From Rhodococcoides kyotonense (lineage in GTDB: Bacteria > Actinomycetota > Actinomycetes > Mycobacteriales > Mycobacteriaceae): a DNA stretch of 64,000 bases. A program made the translations under genes and the position numbers. Below, in pieces: positions 26,627 through 36,257 of this stretch (position 1 is the first letter of the stretch; each line of letters begins with the position of its first letter). The notes under the pieces are model-generated. The model saw only the letters and a program-made list of their open reading frames with translations, did no database searches and was not told the origin of the DNA. Where the stretch lies: assembly GCF_001645385.1 (NCBI RefSeq), contig NZ_LVHI01000041.1, positions 1 to 64,000 of the forward strand. Reading direction: 5' to 3'.

Positions 26627-27766
26627 TTATGCCCGAACGTTCAGTCCGACCTTCTGGAACTCCTTGAGGTCCGAGTAGCCCGATTTAGCCATGGACCGAC
26701 GGAGGCCGCCGACGAGGTTGATGGAACCGTACGGATCGTTCGACGGCCCGTGCAGCACCTGGTCGAGGCTCGGACGGTCACCTGCCGCGACCGGCAGGAG
26801 GGCGCCACGCGGCATCGACGGGTGCGCTGCCGCCGACGGCCAGTACCAGCCACCGCCGGGAGCTTCGGCGGCAACGGCGAGCGGCGCGCCGAGCACAGCG
26901 GCGTCGGCGCCGCAGGCGATCGCCTTCGCGAGGTCGCCCGAGGAAACGATGTCACCGTCGGCGATGACGTGGACGTAGCGTCCGCCGGTCTCGTCGAGGT
27001 AGTCGCGACGTGCAGCCGCGGCGTCGGCGATGGCCGTCGCCATCGGTACGCCGATTCCGAGCACCTCGCCGGTGGTGGTGCCGCCCTCTACGGATCCGTA
27101 CCCGACGATGACGCCCGCCGCACCGGTACGCATGAGGTGCAGCGCGGTGCGGTGGTCGCTGACGCCGCCCGCGATGACCGGGACGTCGAGATCGGCGATG
27201 AACGTCTTCAGGTTCAGCGGCGTCTCGTCACCGTGCGCGACGTGCTCGGCGGAGATGATGGTGCCCTGGATGACCAGCAGGTCGATTCCGGCCGCCACCA
27301 GAGCGGGCGTCAGGCTCGCCGCGCTCTGCGGGCTCACTCGAACCGCAACCGTCACCCCGGCGTCGCGCACCTGTGCGACGGCGGCAGCCAGCAGATCCGG
27401 CTGCAGCGGTGCCGCGTGCAGCTTCTGCAGGAACTTCACCGGCGCGTCGGCGTCGAACTCGTTCTCCGCGATGGCCACCAGCTCGTCGAGCTTCGCCTGA
27501 ACGTCGGCGTGCCGACCCCACAGCCCTTCGCCGTTGATGACACCGAGGCCACCGTGCTTACCCAGTTCGATGGCGAACTCGGGCGAGACCAGCGCGTCGG
27601 TCGGATGCGCCATCACCGGAATGTCGAACCGGTACGCGTCGAGCTGCCACGCCGTCGACACCTCCTTCGACGAACGAGTACGGCGCGAAGGCACGATGTC
27701 GATGTCGTCGAGCTGGTAGGTACGCCGGGCTGCTCTGCCCATGCCGATTTCAACGAGGTCGCGCAC
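26627..27766 (-). CDS. guaB3: GuaB3-family IMP dehydrogenase paralogue
   Basis: A 379-residue IMPDH/GMP-reductase-family barrel without CBS domains, the counterpart of M. tuberculosis Rv3410c. The N-terminus (ARRTYQLDDIDIVPSRRTRSS) and the barrel strands VIAGGVSDHRTAL and VIADGDIVSSGDLAKAIACGADAAVLG align with GuaB2. The catalytic loop differs, however: where GuaB2 has G-S-I-C-T-T-R, GuaB3 has V-E-G-G-T-T-T-G, with no Cys. It therefore cannot use the classical thioimidate mechanism, and its reaction is unclear. The GTG at 27766 has AAAGGGG 5 nt upstream. It follows guaB2 by 48 bp on the same strand and is likely co-transcribed with it. Confidence 0.92.
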   Translation of the reverse strand: MRDLVEIGMGRAARRTYQLDDIDIVPSRRTRSSKEVSTAWQLDAYRFDIPVMAHPTDALVSPEFAIELGKHGGLGVINGEGLWGRHADVQAKLDELVAIAENEFDADAPVKFLQKLHAAPLQPDLLAAAVAQVRDAGVTVAVRVSPQSAASLTPALVAAGIDLLVIQGTIISAEHVAHGDETPLNLKTFIADLDVPVIAGGVSDHRTALHLMRTGAAGVIVGYGSVEGGTTTGEVLGIGVPMATAIADAAAARRDYLDETGGRYVHVIADGDIVSSGDLAKAIACGADAAVLGAPLAVAAEAPGGGWYWPSAAAHPSMPRGALLPVAAGDRPSLDQVLHGPSNDPYGSINLVGGLRRSMAKSGYSDLKEFQKVGLNVRA

Positions 27767-27814
27767 GCGCGCCCCTTTCTCGAGAGGTTCGGGAACTGTT
27801 TCTGGCCGGTCGGG

Positions 27815-29338
<1,524 letters not shown>

Positions 29339-29615
29339 CTAAATCTGGCCCTCCCTAGAGCCGGGTGCCTCTCGGGCGCACGGACGGCGGCACCAGAGAT
29401 AGGCGTGTTCGAGAACGGATGGAGACAGTGCGGCATCGAAACATGGACGCGGGCGCGCGGCGCCTCGTTCCATGGTATCGGCTCCGCTGTGCCAGCGTGA
29501 ACGCGCATCGGGCACTCCGCTGCATGCACCCGGAACCCTTGCCGACGTCCCGGATATTCCCGCGCGAGAGCCGAACAGCTGGCGCATACCCACCGATCCT
29601 GCGTACCGTGGAGGC

Positions 29616-30020
29616 GTGCGCGATCAATTGCCTCCAGGTCTACCGCCGGACCCCTTCGCCGGAGACCCAGCCGACCCCTCGGCCGCCCTCGATGCCATCG
29701 AGCCGGGCCAGCCGCTGGATCCTCAGGAGCGGCTCGCCGTCGAGGAGGATCTTGCCGACCTCGCCGTCTACGAAGCACTCCTGGGCCACCGAGGCATTCG
29801 CGGCCTCGTCGTGTGCTGCGAGGACTGCCAGCAGGACCACTATCACGACTGGGACATGCTGCGAGCCAACCTGCTGCAGCTACTCGTCGACGGCACCGTC
29901 CGTCCCCACGAGCCCGCCTACGACCCCGTCCCCGACGCGTACGTCACGTGGGACTACTGCCGCGGCTACGCCGACGCGTCGATGAACGACGCGCTGCAGG
30001 GCGACGGCTTCGAGAACTAG
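29616..30020 (+). CDS. DUF5319 family protein
   Basis: A 134-residue acidic protein, counterpart of M. tuberculosis Rv3412, which sits in the same place between guaB2 and rsdA. The N-terminus is Pro-rich (LPPGLPPDPFAGDP). The core contains GLVVCCEDCQQDHYHDWDMLRANL (a C-C-x-x-C and His cluster that may bind metal) and PDAYVTWDYCRGYADAS. The function is unknown. The GTG at 29616 has no correctly spaced ribosome-binding site, but TACCGT lies 6 nt upstream, so a leaderless transcript beginning at the GTG is likely. A strong bidirectional terminator follows the stop. Confidence 0.85.
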   Translation: MRDQLPPGLPPDPFAGDPADPSAALDAIEPGQPLDPQERLAVEEDLADLAVYEALLGHRGIRGLVVCCEDCQQDHYHDWDMLRANLLQLLVDGTVRPHEPAYDPVPDAYVTWDYCRGYADASMNDALQGDGFEN

Positions 30021-30028
30021 CACTTCGG

Positions 30029-30075
30029 ACACGAAGAAGCCCGGCTCCGATGTTCGGAGCCGGGCTTCTTCGTGT
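30029..30075. terminator. Bidirectional terminator between the DUF5319 gene and rsdA
   Basis: A perfect 22-bp stem with a 3-nt loop (arms centred on AAGCCCGGCTCCGA and TCGGAGCCGGGCTT). It lies between two convergent stops, 9 bp after one and 21 bp after the other. It would end transcripts from both sides. Confidence 0.9.
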
Positions 30076-30095
30076 GTCGAGCTCTGGGTGGCTGA

Positions 30096-31106
30096 TCAGC
30101 CGCCGTTCTGAGAGGTGTCGATCCGCGGCGACGAGACATCGGCACCGGTGGATCCACTCGCCGACGCCGTGGTCGGGCTCGGCTCGTTCAGAATCGTCGG
30201 AGCAGGCGGCACAGTGGTTTGCGTGACCTGAGGCAGCGACGGCTCCTGGCTGATCGGACCGCTGGTATCCGTCGGCGGTACCTGACCGGTCGACGTCACC
30301 ACGGGCGGAACATCCGGGACCGACGTCGTCGGAATCCCCGGCAGTATCGGAGACTGCAGAACATCGGGCGACGGCAGCTGCGGAATCACCGTCTGCACGG
30401 GCGGTACGGGCGGGAACGTCGGGATCAGCGCCTGCAACTGCTCGTTGAGTCGCTGCAACCAGATCTCAAGATCCGACTTCTGGCTCGGGTCGATGACACC
30501 GCCGCTGGTCTGCGATGCGCCGTCGAGCAGCGCGCGTGCACCGTCGACGTCACCGGCAGCGATCAGCTCCTCTGCCTGAGACAGCTTCGTCGTCGTATCG
30601 ATCTGCGCGACAGTGGAATCCGCCTGCTGCGAGAAGACGACCGACTTGACGCTCCACAGTGGATCGCCCGGCGCAGAGTTGTACGAGAAGACCACGAGCC
30701 CACCGAGGACCACGGCGATCGCGGCGGCTGCTCCGGCGACCGGTCGCAGCAGTCCGGAACGGGTCCGCGATCGAGCCTTGCGGTTCATTCCAGCGGCACG
30801 GATCTCTTCGTCCACCGCGGCGGCGACGTCATCGAGCGAGGGGCCGGTAGGTAGAGCCGGTGTCGTGACCTCGGCTCGCCAGCCCGCGAGCAGCAGCGCG
30901 AGCTGGTACTCGTCGGCATTGTCGGTGGCGATGGGGCCGTCGCCGCGAATGGCTTCGATGAACTCGTCGTCCCGGCGTACCGACGCGATGTCCACGGGAC
31001 CCGTCTCCGACGCCGAATCCGCGTACGCGCTGTCGGCGGGAGTGGCAGCCGACCCGTCGGGTCGACCGATACGGGGAATGCCATCGCGGCCGTTGTTCCT
31101 AGCCAT
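30096..31106 (-). CDS. rsdA: Anti-sigma-D factor RsdA
   Basis: A 336-residue membrane-bound anti-sigma factor, counterpart of M. tuberculosis Rv3413c. The sigma-binding N-terminal region has the acidic motif RRDDEFIEAIRGDGPI and LALLLAGWRAEV (about 45-80). One membrane helix lies at about 125-145 (GAAAAIAVVLGGLVVFSYN). The outside part has a helical segment with TTKLSQAEELIAAGDVDGARALLDGA, and a Pro/Thr/Ser-rich tail fills the last 110 residues. It holds SigD inactive at the membrane until it is cleaved. ATG 31106 lies inside the sigD stop region (8-bp overlap), which couples the two. A TTG/GTG further up is less likely. Confidence 0.92.
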   Translation of the reverse strand: MARNNGRDGIPRIGRPDGSAATPADSAYADSASETGPVDIASVRRDDEFIEAIRGDGPIATDNADEYQLALLLAGWRAEVTTPALPTGPSLDDVAAAVDEEIRAAGMNRKARSRTRSGLLRPVAGAAAAIAVVLGGLVVFSYNSAPGDPLWSVKSVVFSQQADSTVAQIDTTTKLSQAEELIAAGDVDGARALLDGASQTSGGVIDPSQKSDLEIWLQRLNEQLQALIPTFPPVPPVQTVIPQLPSPDVLQSPILPGIPTTSVPDVPPVVTSTGQVPPTDTSGPISQEPSLPQVTQTTVPPAPTILNEPSPTTASASGSTGADVSSPRIDTSQNGG

Positions 31107-31677
31107 ACATTTCACCCGCCTTCACGACTTCGTTCTTCAACTTCGCGATGGCTCGGTGTTGAGCCACGCGGATGGCACCTGCAGTACTGCCCACCGCGGC
31201 TGCTGTCTCCTCCGCCGACAGTCCGACGATCAAACGAAGCACGAGAATCTCTCGATGCTTCGCCGGGAGAGTGTCCAGCAATGCGGTCATCTGTCTACTC
31301 GACTCGGACTCCAGAGCACGCTGCTCGGGACCGTGTTCCGTGGACACGACATCTGGTACTTCGGCGGCCGGGTCCGATTTGTTACGCGACGCGCTTCGAT
31401 GCGCATCTGCGACCTTGTGAGCGGCAATTCCGTATACGAATGCCATGAACGGCCGACCTTGATCCTGGTACCGCGGCAGGGCGGTCATGACTGCCAAGCA
31501 GACCTCCTGCGCAACGTCGTCCGCCGAGAGTTGACCACGCTCGGCGGACCCGACTCGCGCACGGCAGTACCGCACGACGAGTGGACGGATTATTTCCAGT
31601 ACCCGGGAGAGTGCGGCACGCTCGCCCTGCGCTGCGGCAGCGACGAAGGAGTCCAACTCCTCACCCGTGTTGTTCAT
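31099..31677 (-). CDS. sigD: ECF RNA polymerase sigma factor SigD
   Basis: A 192-residue group IV sigma factor, counterpart of M. tuberculosis Rv3414c. Region 2 spans about 25-95 (DDVAQEVCLAVMTALPRYQDQGRPFMAFVYGIAAHKVAD, the -10-binding and core-binding helices). Region 4 spans about 130-185 (LPAKHREILVLRLIVGLSAEETAAAVGSTAGAIRVAQHRAIAKLK, which contacts the -35 element). It is encoded directly before its anti-sigma factor RsdA with overlapping ends. ATG 31677 is the natural start (MNNTGEELDSFV). Confidence 0.95.
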   Translation of the reverse strand: MNNTGEELDSFVAAAAQGERAALSRVLEIIRPLVVRYCRARVGSAERGQLSADDVAQEVCLAVMTALPRYQDQGRPFMAFVYGIAAHKVADAHRSASRNKSDPAAEVPDVVSTEHGPEQRALESESSRQMTALLDTLPAKHREILVLRLIVGLSAEETAAAVGSTAGAIRVAQHRAIAKLKNEVVKAGEMYG

Positions 31678-31800
31678 CGCTCAAGGAATCCCCGCGTTAC
31701 AGCGACGCCGTCGGCCTTCGACAGGCGTATCCACCCCAGGTGGAACCTTGTAAGGATAGCGACCTCGCCGCTCCCGGATCGAACCATGCGGTCCGCAATC

Positions 31801-32616
31801 TCACGAAGCAGCGACGAAGCCACCGCGGTGCGCGAGAAGCGCCCGGCACTCCGCCACGATCGACTGCGCAGGCGTTACCTCACCGAGACCGCACAGCAGC
31901 ATCGCCGACGCCCACGCCAAGGGAACGAGCCCGTGCTCCGAGCAGGCCTCGAGCACCGCCCTCGCGCCGTCCACCGCCGTCCGAACCTCGCCCGCGGAAC
32001 TCAGGGCCGCGGCCACTATCAGATCGGTCTTCACCCTGTGACGTAACGAATCGGTATCGGAGGCACGGTCGCGCGCGTCGTACGCGTGCCGGACGGCGGC
32101 GGGCCCGTCGCCCGACATCATCGCGAGTTCGGCGGACACCCAGAGCTCCCGCAACCGACACCGCCACAGGCCGTCGGATTCGGCGTCGCCCAGGACTTGC
32201 CTCGACCTCGCCAGCAACATGGCAGCACGGGCGAAGCCCCCTGACCCGAGTGCGTCGGCGGCGAGTCCGGTCAACGCGTCGCAGCGTGCTTCCAGAACGA
32301 GGAGCGACGACGGCTCCCGAGGCAGACCCACTCGAGCGAGAGCGGACCCGTCGTGGCGTGCGGCGTCCGCGTGTCGGCCGACCTGGCGCAGCCACGACGC
32401 ACGCGTCGACGACGCGAGCGAGGCCAGGGCGTCGTCGGTCCGCCCGACGCGTTCGAGCGCGTCGAGTTCCGCAGCTGCCTGGCTGTATCGCCCTTGGCCG
32501 CCGAGTGCCACGGCACGGTCCCATCGCTCGGACGGCGTACGGGCCGACGGCAACGGCCACGCACCTGGAACGTGCCCCCACGCAGCGTCTCGCAATGCCA
32601 CTGCCGCACCTGTCAC
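31801..32616 (-). CDS. TPR-like helical protein (Rv3415c type)
   Basis: A 271-residue cytoplasmic protein, almost wholly Ala/Arg/Leu-rich helices in about 35-residue units (for example ALGGQGRYSQAAAELDALERVG and LGSGGFARAAMLLARSRQVLGD). It resembles tetratricopeptide repeats and probably mediates protein binding. By position it matches M. tuberculosis Rv3415c, between sigD and whiB3, which has no known function. The start is GTG 32616; there is no signal peptide. It lies 123 bp upstream of sigD on the same strand, so it may be transcribed with sigD-rsdA. Confidence 0.8.
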   Translation of the reverse strand: MTGAAVALRDAAWGHVPGAWPLPSARTPSERWDRAVALGGQGRYSQAAAELDALERVGRTDDALASLASSTRASWLRQVGRHADAARHDGSALARVGLPREPSSLLVLEARCDALTGLAADALGSGGFARAAMLLARSRQVLGDAESDGLWRCRLRELWVSAELAMMSGDGPAAVRHAYDARDRASDTDSLRHRVKTDLIVAAALSSAGEVRTAVDGARAVLEACSEHGLVPLAWASAMLLCGLGEVTPAQSIVAECRALLAHRGGFVAAS

Positions 32617-33320
32617 GTCGGCAACAGTACTGCGCCCTCCGCCCGATCCCGGCCGTCGCGGTCGATCGGTACCCGGTATTCGGTCGAATCAACTGCTTCG
32701 CCGAGATTGTCCGGCCGTTTCACGCTTTGTTTCATGGAATTAACAAAAAGGGCGAGTTACGCGCAGATGAGCATTTTCTGACATTCATGTGGCCGTCAGG
32801 TTAATCGCCGACGTCGCACTGCTCCGAAAAAGACCGGCTTCGATTCGAGTCTCGCGCGGACGCTCATCGACGACAGGACGGTTTCCACCGCGTCGTGTGG
32901 AGATCGCATGCGGAGAACGCGGCGTCGACCGACTGCGCCAGAACGGCGTCGAGCAGCGGAAACACAAACAGCGTCGATATCGTCAGCGCCGACGTGACAG
33001 GTGCCCGGTCCTATCGAGAACGCACCCATGGTCTCGCGACTCCACGACTTTTTCAACACGAAACGCACGCACGAAATCGTCGCGAAGTAAATGTCCGGCG
33101 CGTTAATTTATCGAGTTCGCCTATGGAAATGGCCACGTTCGCGCGGCATTGACGTCATTTCGCCGCCCAACATAACGTTGTTTCCGTTCGACAGAGATTC
33201 GAGAAGTCTCCCGCGAATCACGACAGCAGAAACGGCCCCTGCGGCTCATGAGGCGTCAGCGGCACCACACCGAGGTGCGGCTGCTCCACACGAGGCAAGC
33301 ACAACACCCTAGGAGTTCCC
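32617..33320. other. 704-bp non-coding region upstream of whiB3
   Basis: The longest gene-free stretch in the window, between the divergent Rv3415c-like gene and whiB3. It is noticeably richer in A+T in parts (for example ATTAACAAAAAGGGCG and GCGTTAATTTATCGAG) than its neighbours. Short open frames exist on both strands, but none has a ribosome-binding site or a protein-like composition. It contains an 8-bp TGACGTCA palindrome near 33149 and AACATAACGTTGTT near 33170. A long whiB3 leader or multiple promoters is plausible; I see no defined RNA structure. Confidence 0.6.
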
Positions 33321-33614
33321 ATGCCACAGCCGAACCACCTCCCTGGGCCCAACGCCGACATCTGGGATTGGCAGATGCACGGCGTGTGCCGTGGAGTCGA
33401 CTCGTCGATGTTCTTCCATCCCGACGGTGAACGCGGACGCGCCCGCGCACAGCGCGAGATGCGCGCCAAGGAGATGTGCCGCACCTGCCCCGTACTGGCT
33501 CAGTGCCGAACGCACGCACTGAGTGTCGCCGAGCCCTACGGCATCTGGGGCGGAATGTCGGAGACCGAGCGCGAGATGCACGCACGGCACGCGCGCCGCC
33601 GCATCGCGGTCTAG
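33321..33614 (+). CDS. whiB3: WhiB-family iron-sulfur regulator WhiB3
   Basis: A 97-residue WhiB protein. The four Fe-S cluster cysteines are C23, C53, C56 and C62 (C-x29-C-x2-C-x5-C), followed by the G-I-W-G-G turn at 74-78 and a basic C-terminus (HARHARRRIAV). The length and the position next to the Rv3415c-like gene identify it as WhiB3, a redox- and NO-sensitive regulator that binds the housekeeping sigma factor and controls lipid metabolism in M. tuberculosis. ATG 33321 has AGGAG 5 nt upstream. A terminator follows 33 bp after the stop. Confidence 0.93.
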   Translation: MPQPNHLPGPNADIWDWQMHGVCRGVDSSMFFHPDGERGRARAQREMRAKEMCRTCPVLAQCRTHALSVAEPYGIWGGMSETEREMHARHARRRIAV

Positions 33615-33647
33615 ACGAGCCAGGCGCACAACCGATCGACCACCGAG

Positions 33648-33684
33648 AACGGCCCCCTTCGTCACGGAAGGGGGCCGTTTTCGT
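33648..33684 (+). terminator. Terminator after whiB3
   Basis: Stem AACGGCCCCCTTC/GAAGGGGGCCGTT with a 6-nt loop, followed by TTTTCG on the plus strand. A near-identical GGCCCCCTTC stem is used after the cyclase gene at 37747-37797. Confidence 0.88.
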
Positions 33685-33764
33685 TCGGCCACTCGGTGGT
33701 CGACTATGGGTTCGCTCACATACCACCCTGATTTGAACGGTTCCAGAAACCGATTGCAGGGCTT

Positions 33765-33779
33765 ATAGCCGGGCGCTAT
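33765..33779 (+). promoter_or_regulatory. OxyR/LysR-type site upstream of ahpC
   Basis: ATAG-CCGGGCG-CTAT has the ATAG-N7-CTAT half of the OxyR consensus and the T-N11-A core of LysR-family sites. It lies 94 bp upstream of the ahpC start. The second OxyR half is not clear. No oxyR gene is in the window, so the regulator would act in trans. Confidence 0.5.
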
Positions 33780-33873
33780 CGAAGATCGCGGGATCATCGA
33801 TTGGTGCGATCAATCTTCGGTCGTTAGGGTCGAAAACCGACACACCAACAACCGAGAACGAATGAGGCTGTAC

Positions 33874-34437
33874 ATGTCGCTCATCAACAAGAAGATCAAG
33901 CCCTTCACCGCGGAGGCCTTCAAAGACGGTGCGTTCGTGACCGTTTCGAACGAGGACATCACGGGCAAGTGGGCCATCTTCTTCTTCTACCCGGCCGATT
34001 TCACGTTCGTGTGCCCCACCGAATTGGGCGATCTCGCCGATCACCACGAAGAACTGCAGCGCCTCGGCGTCGAGGTGTTCTCCGTCTCCACCGACACGCA
34101 CTTCACGCACAAGGCGTGGCACGCGTCGTCCGACACCATCGGCAAGATCAAGTACACGATGATCGGTGACCCGACTCTGAAGATCAGCACCGACTTCGAG
34201 GTGCTCCGCGAAGAGCAGGGCCTCGCAGACCGCGGCACCTTCCTCGTCGACCCGGACGGCGTCGTCCAGTTCACCGAGGTCACCGCAGAAGGCATCGGCC
34301 GCAACGCTGCCGAGCTGCTCCGCAAGGTCAAGGCCGCGCAGTACGTTCGCTCGCACCCGGGCGAGGTCTGCCCCGCGAAGTGGGAAGAGGGCGAAGACAC
34401 CCTGGCCCCGTCGCTGGAGCTCGTCGGCAAGATCTGA
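33874..34437 (+). CDS. ahpC: Alkyl hydroperoxide reductase AhpC (typical 2-Cys peroxiredoxin)
   Basis: A 187-residue peroxiredoxin of the enterobacterial AhpC type. The peroxidatic Cys is C47 in [13 protein letters not shown] and the resolving Cys is C166 in [10 protein letters not shown]. It reduces hydrogen peroxide, alkyl peroxides and peroxynitrite in the cytoplasm and is itself reduced by AhpF. I use ATG 33874 ([10 protein letters not shown]), with GAGG 6 nt upstream, in place of an ATG 12 bp earlier, because this matches the family N-terminus. It is followed by ahpF after a 138-bp gap with a stem-loop. This is an AhpF-dependent type, unlike the AhpC/AhpD pair of M. tuberculosis. Confidence 0.96.
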   Translation: MSLINKKIKPFTAEAFKDGAFVTVSNEDITGKWAIFFFYPADFTFVCPTELGDLADHHEELQRLGVEVFSVSTDTHFTHKAWHASSDTIGKIKYTMIGDPTLKISTDFEVLREEQGLADRGTFLVDPDGVVQFTEVTAEGIGRNAAELLRKVKAAQYVRSHPGEVCPAKWEEGEDTLAPSLELVGKI

Positions 34438-34459
34438 TCCACGCGACAGCAAGCATGCG

Positions 34460-34487
34460 GCGGCACGGGGCGTTCGTCCCGTGCCGC
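34460..34487 (+). terminator. Stem-loop between ahpC and ahpF
   Basis: GCGGCACGGG/CCCGTGCCGC with an 8-nt loop, 22 bp after the ahpC stop and without a T-tract. It probably attenuates or stabilises the transcript so that ahpC is made in excess over ahpF; this is an inference. Confidence 0.6.
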
Positions 34488-34575
34488 CCGCATCTTCCCT
34501 GTTCGGATCGCTCGGCTCGAGCCGAGAAGTTCGCCGACCGAAGTGACCGCCCTTTCAATCACAGGAGTAACACTC

Positions 34576-36162
34576 GTGCTCGAAGCCGCCCTCGCCACTC
34601 AACTGAAGTCGTTGCTGGAGAAGGTCACTCAGCCCATCGAGCTGGTGTCCTCGCTCGACGACAAGCCCAAGTCCGTCGAACTCGGAGACCTGCTCGACCA
34701 GATCGCCGGCCTGTCCGAGTCGGTCACCCACTCGCGCACCGGCACCGATCCTCGACGTCCGTCGTTCGCTATCCGTCGCGTCGGCACCGACATCGAGGTG
34801 CAGTTCGCCGGCATCCCCCTCGGTCACGAATTCACATCCCTCGTGCTCGCGCTTCTGCAGGTCGGTGGACACCCCTCCAAGGAAGACGCCGCTCTGCTCG
34901 CTCAGGTGCGAGACCTCGAGGGCGACTTCTACTTCGAGACCTACTTCTCGCTGTCGTGCCAGAACTGCCCGGACGTCGTGCAGGCACTGAACGTGATGGC
35001 CGTCCTCAACGCGAACGTCAAGCACATCGCGATCGACGGCGCCCTGTTCCAGGACGAGGTCGACGATCGCGGCGTCATGGCCGTGCCGTCGGTGTTCCTC
35101 AACGGTGAGCCGTTCGGATCCGGACGCATGACTCTCGAACAGATCGTCGGCAAGCTCGACACCGGTTCCGCCGAGCGCACCGCGACCGCGATCTCGGAGA
35201 AGGACCCTTTCGACGTCCTCGTCGTCGGCGGAGGCCCTGCAGGAGCGACCGCGGCGATCTACGCCGCCCGCAAGGGAATTCGCACCGGTGTCGTCGCCGA
35301 ACGCTTCGGCGGACAGGTGCTGGACACGATGGGCATCGAGAACTTCGCGTCCGTCGCCTACACCGAAGGCCCCAAGTTCGCAGCCGAGCTGGAGAACCAC
35401 GTTCGTCAGTACGACGTCGACATCATGAACGTCCAGAACGCCACGAAGCTCACCCCCGCGGCCACCGAGCAGGGCCTCGTCGAGATCGAACTCGAAAGCG
35501 GTGCACGCCTGCTCTCGCGCAGCGTCATCCTGTCCACCGGTGCCCGCTGGCGTTCGATGAACGTCCCCGGCGAGACCGAGTACCGCAACAAGGGCGTCAC
35601 GTACTGCCCGCACTGCGACGGCCCGCTGTTCAAGGGCAAGCGCGTCGCGGTTATCGGTGGCGGTAACTCCGGCGTCGAGGCCGCCATCGACCTCGCGGGC
35701 ATCGTCGAACACGTGACCCTCGTCGAGTTCGACAGCCAGTTGCGCGCCGACGACGTGCTGCAGCGCAAGCTCCGCAGCCTGCCGAACGTCGACATTCTGC
35801 TCAGCACGCTGAGCACCGAGGTCATCGGCGACGGCGCCAAGGTCACCGGTCTGGCCTTCACCGATCGGACCACCGACACCTCTCACTCGGTCGCTCTCGA
35901 CGGCGTGTTCGTCCAGATCGGTCTGCTCCCCAACACCGAATGGCTGTCCGGCAGCGTGGATCTCACTCCTCGCGGGGAGATCGTCGTCGACGATCACGCT
36001 CGCACGTCGGTGCCCGGTGTGTTCGCGGCCGGTGACTGCACCACGGCCCCGTACAAGCAGATCATCGTCGCCGCCGGATCGGGCGCGACCGCCGCTCTCG
36101 GCGCGTTCGACCACCTGATCCGCACCAGCACCCCGGCCGAGGAATCGGTCGCGGTCGGCTGA
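34576..36162 (+). CDS. ahpF: Alkyl hydroperoxide reductase subunit F
   Basis: A 528-residue flavoprotein disulfide reductase that passes electrons from NADH through FAD to AhpC. The N-terminal tandem thioredoxin-like domain carries C-Q-N-C at 128-131. The FAD motif [21 protein letters not shown] begins at about 214. The redox-active C-P-H-C is at 344-347, the NADH-binding [15 protein letters not shown] follows, and GVFAAGDCT lies near the end. All elements of AhpF are intact. GTG 34576 has AGGAG 8 nt upstream and gives the family N-terminus ([15 protein letters not shown]). It ends before a terminator at 36177-36209. Confidence 0.96.
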   Translation: MLEAALATQLKSLLEKVTQPIELVSSLDDKPKSVELGDLLDQIAGLSESVTHSRTGTDPRRPSFAIRRVGTDIEVQFAGIPLGHEFTSLVLALLQVGGHPSKEDAALLAQVRDLEGDFYFETYFSLSCQNCPDVVQALNVMAVLNANVKHIAIDGALFQDEVDDRGVMAVPSVFLNGEPFGSGRMTLEQIVGKLDTGSAERTATAISEKDPFDVLVVGGGPAGATAAIYAARKGIRTGVVAERFGGQVLDTMGIENFASVAYTEGPKFAAELENHVRQYDVDIMNVQNATKLTPAATEQGLVEIELESGARLLSRSVILSTGARWRSMNVPGETEYRNKGVTYCPHCDGPLFKGKRVAVIGGGNSGVEAAIDLAGIVEHVTLVEFDSQLRADDVLQRKLRSLPNVDILLSTLSTEVIGDGAKVTGLAFTDRTTDTSHSVALDGVFVQIGLLPNTEWLSGSVDLTPRGEIVVDDHARTSVPGVFAAGDCTTAPYKQIIVAAGSGATAALGAFDHLIRTSTPAEESVAVG

Positions 36163-36176
36163 CCCGTAACGATCCG

Positions 36177-36209
36177 ACGACCCGGTCCGCATGTGCGGGC
36201 CGGGTCGTT
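36177..36209 (+). terminator. Terminator after ahpF
   Basis: ACGACCCGGTCCGCA and TGCGGGCCGGGTCGT form a 15-bp stem with one G-U and a tiny loop, then TTATGCTTT. It starts 15 bp past the ahpF stop. Confidence 0.85.
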
Positions 36210-36257
36210 ATGCTTTCGGGCTTCCCACCCGTCGAAACCGGCAACTACCCTGGCGGC

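Noticed and set aside
32785-33312. Short open frames on both strands upstream of whiB3
   Set aside because: No ribosome-binding sites, biased composition, mutual overlap; treated as non-coding.
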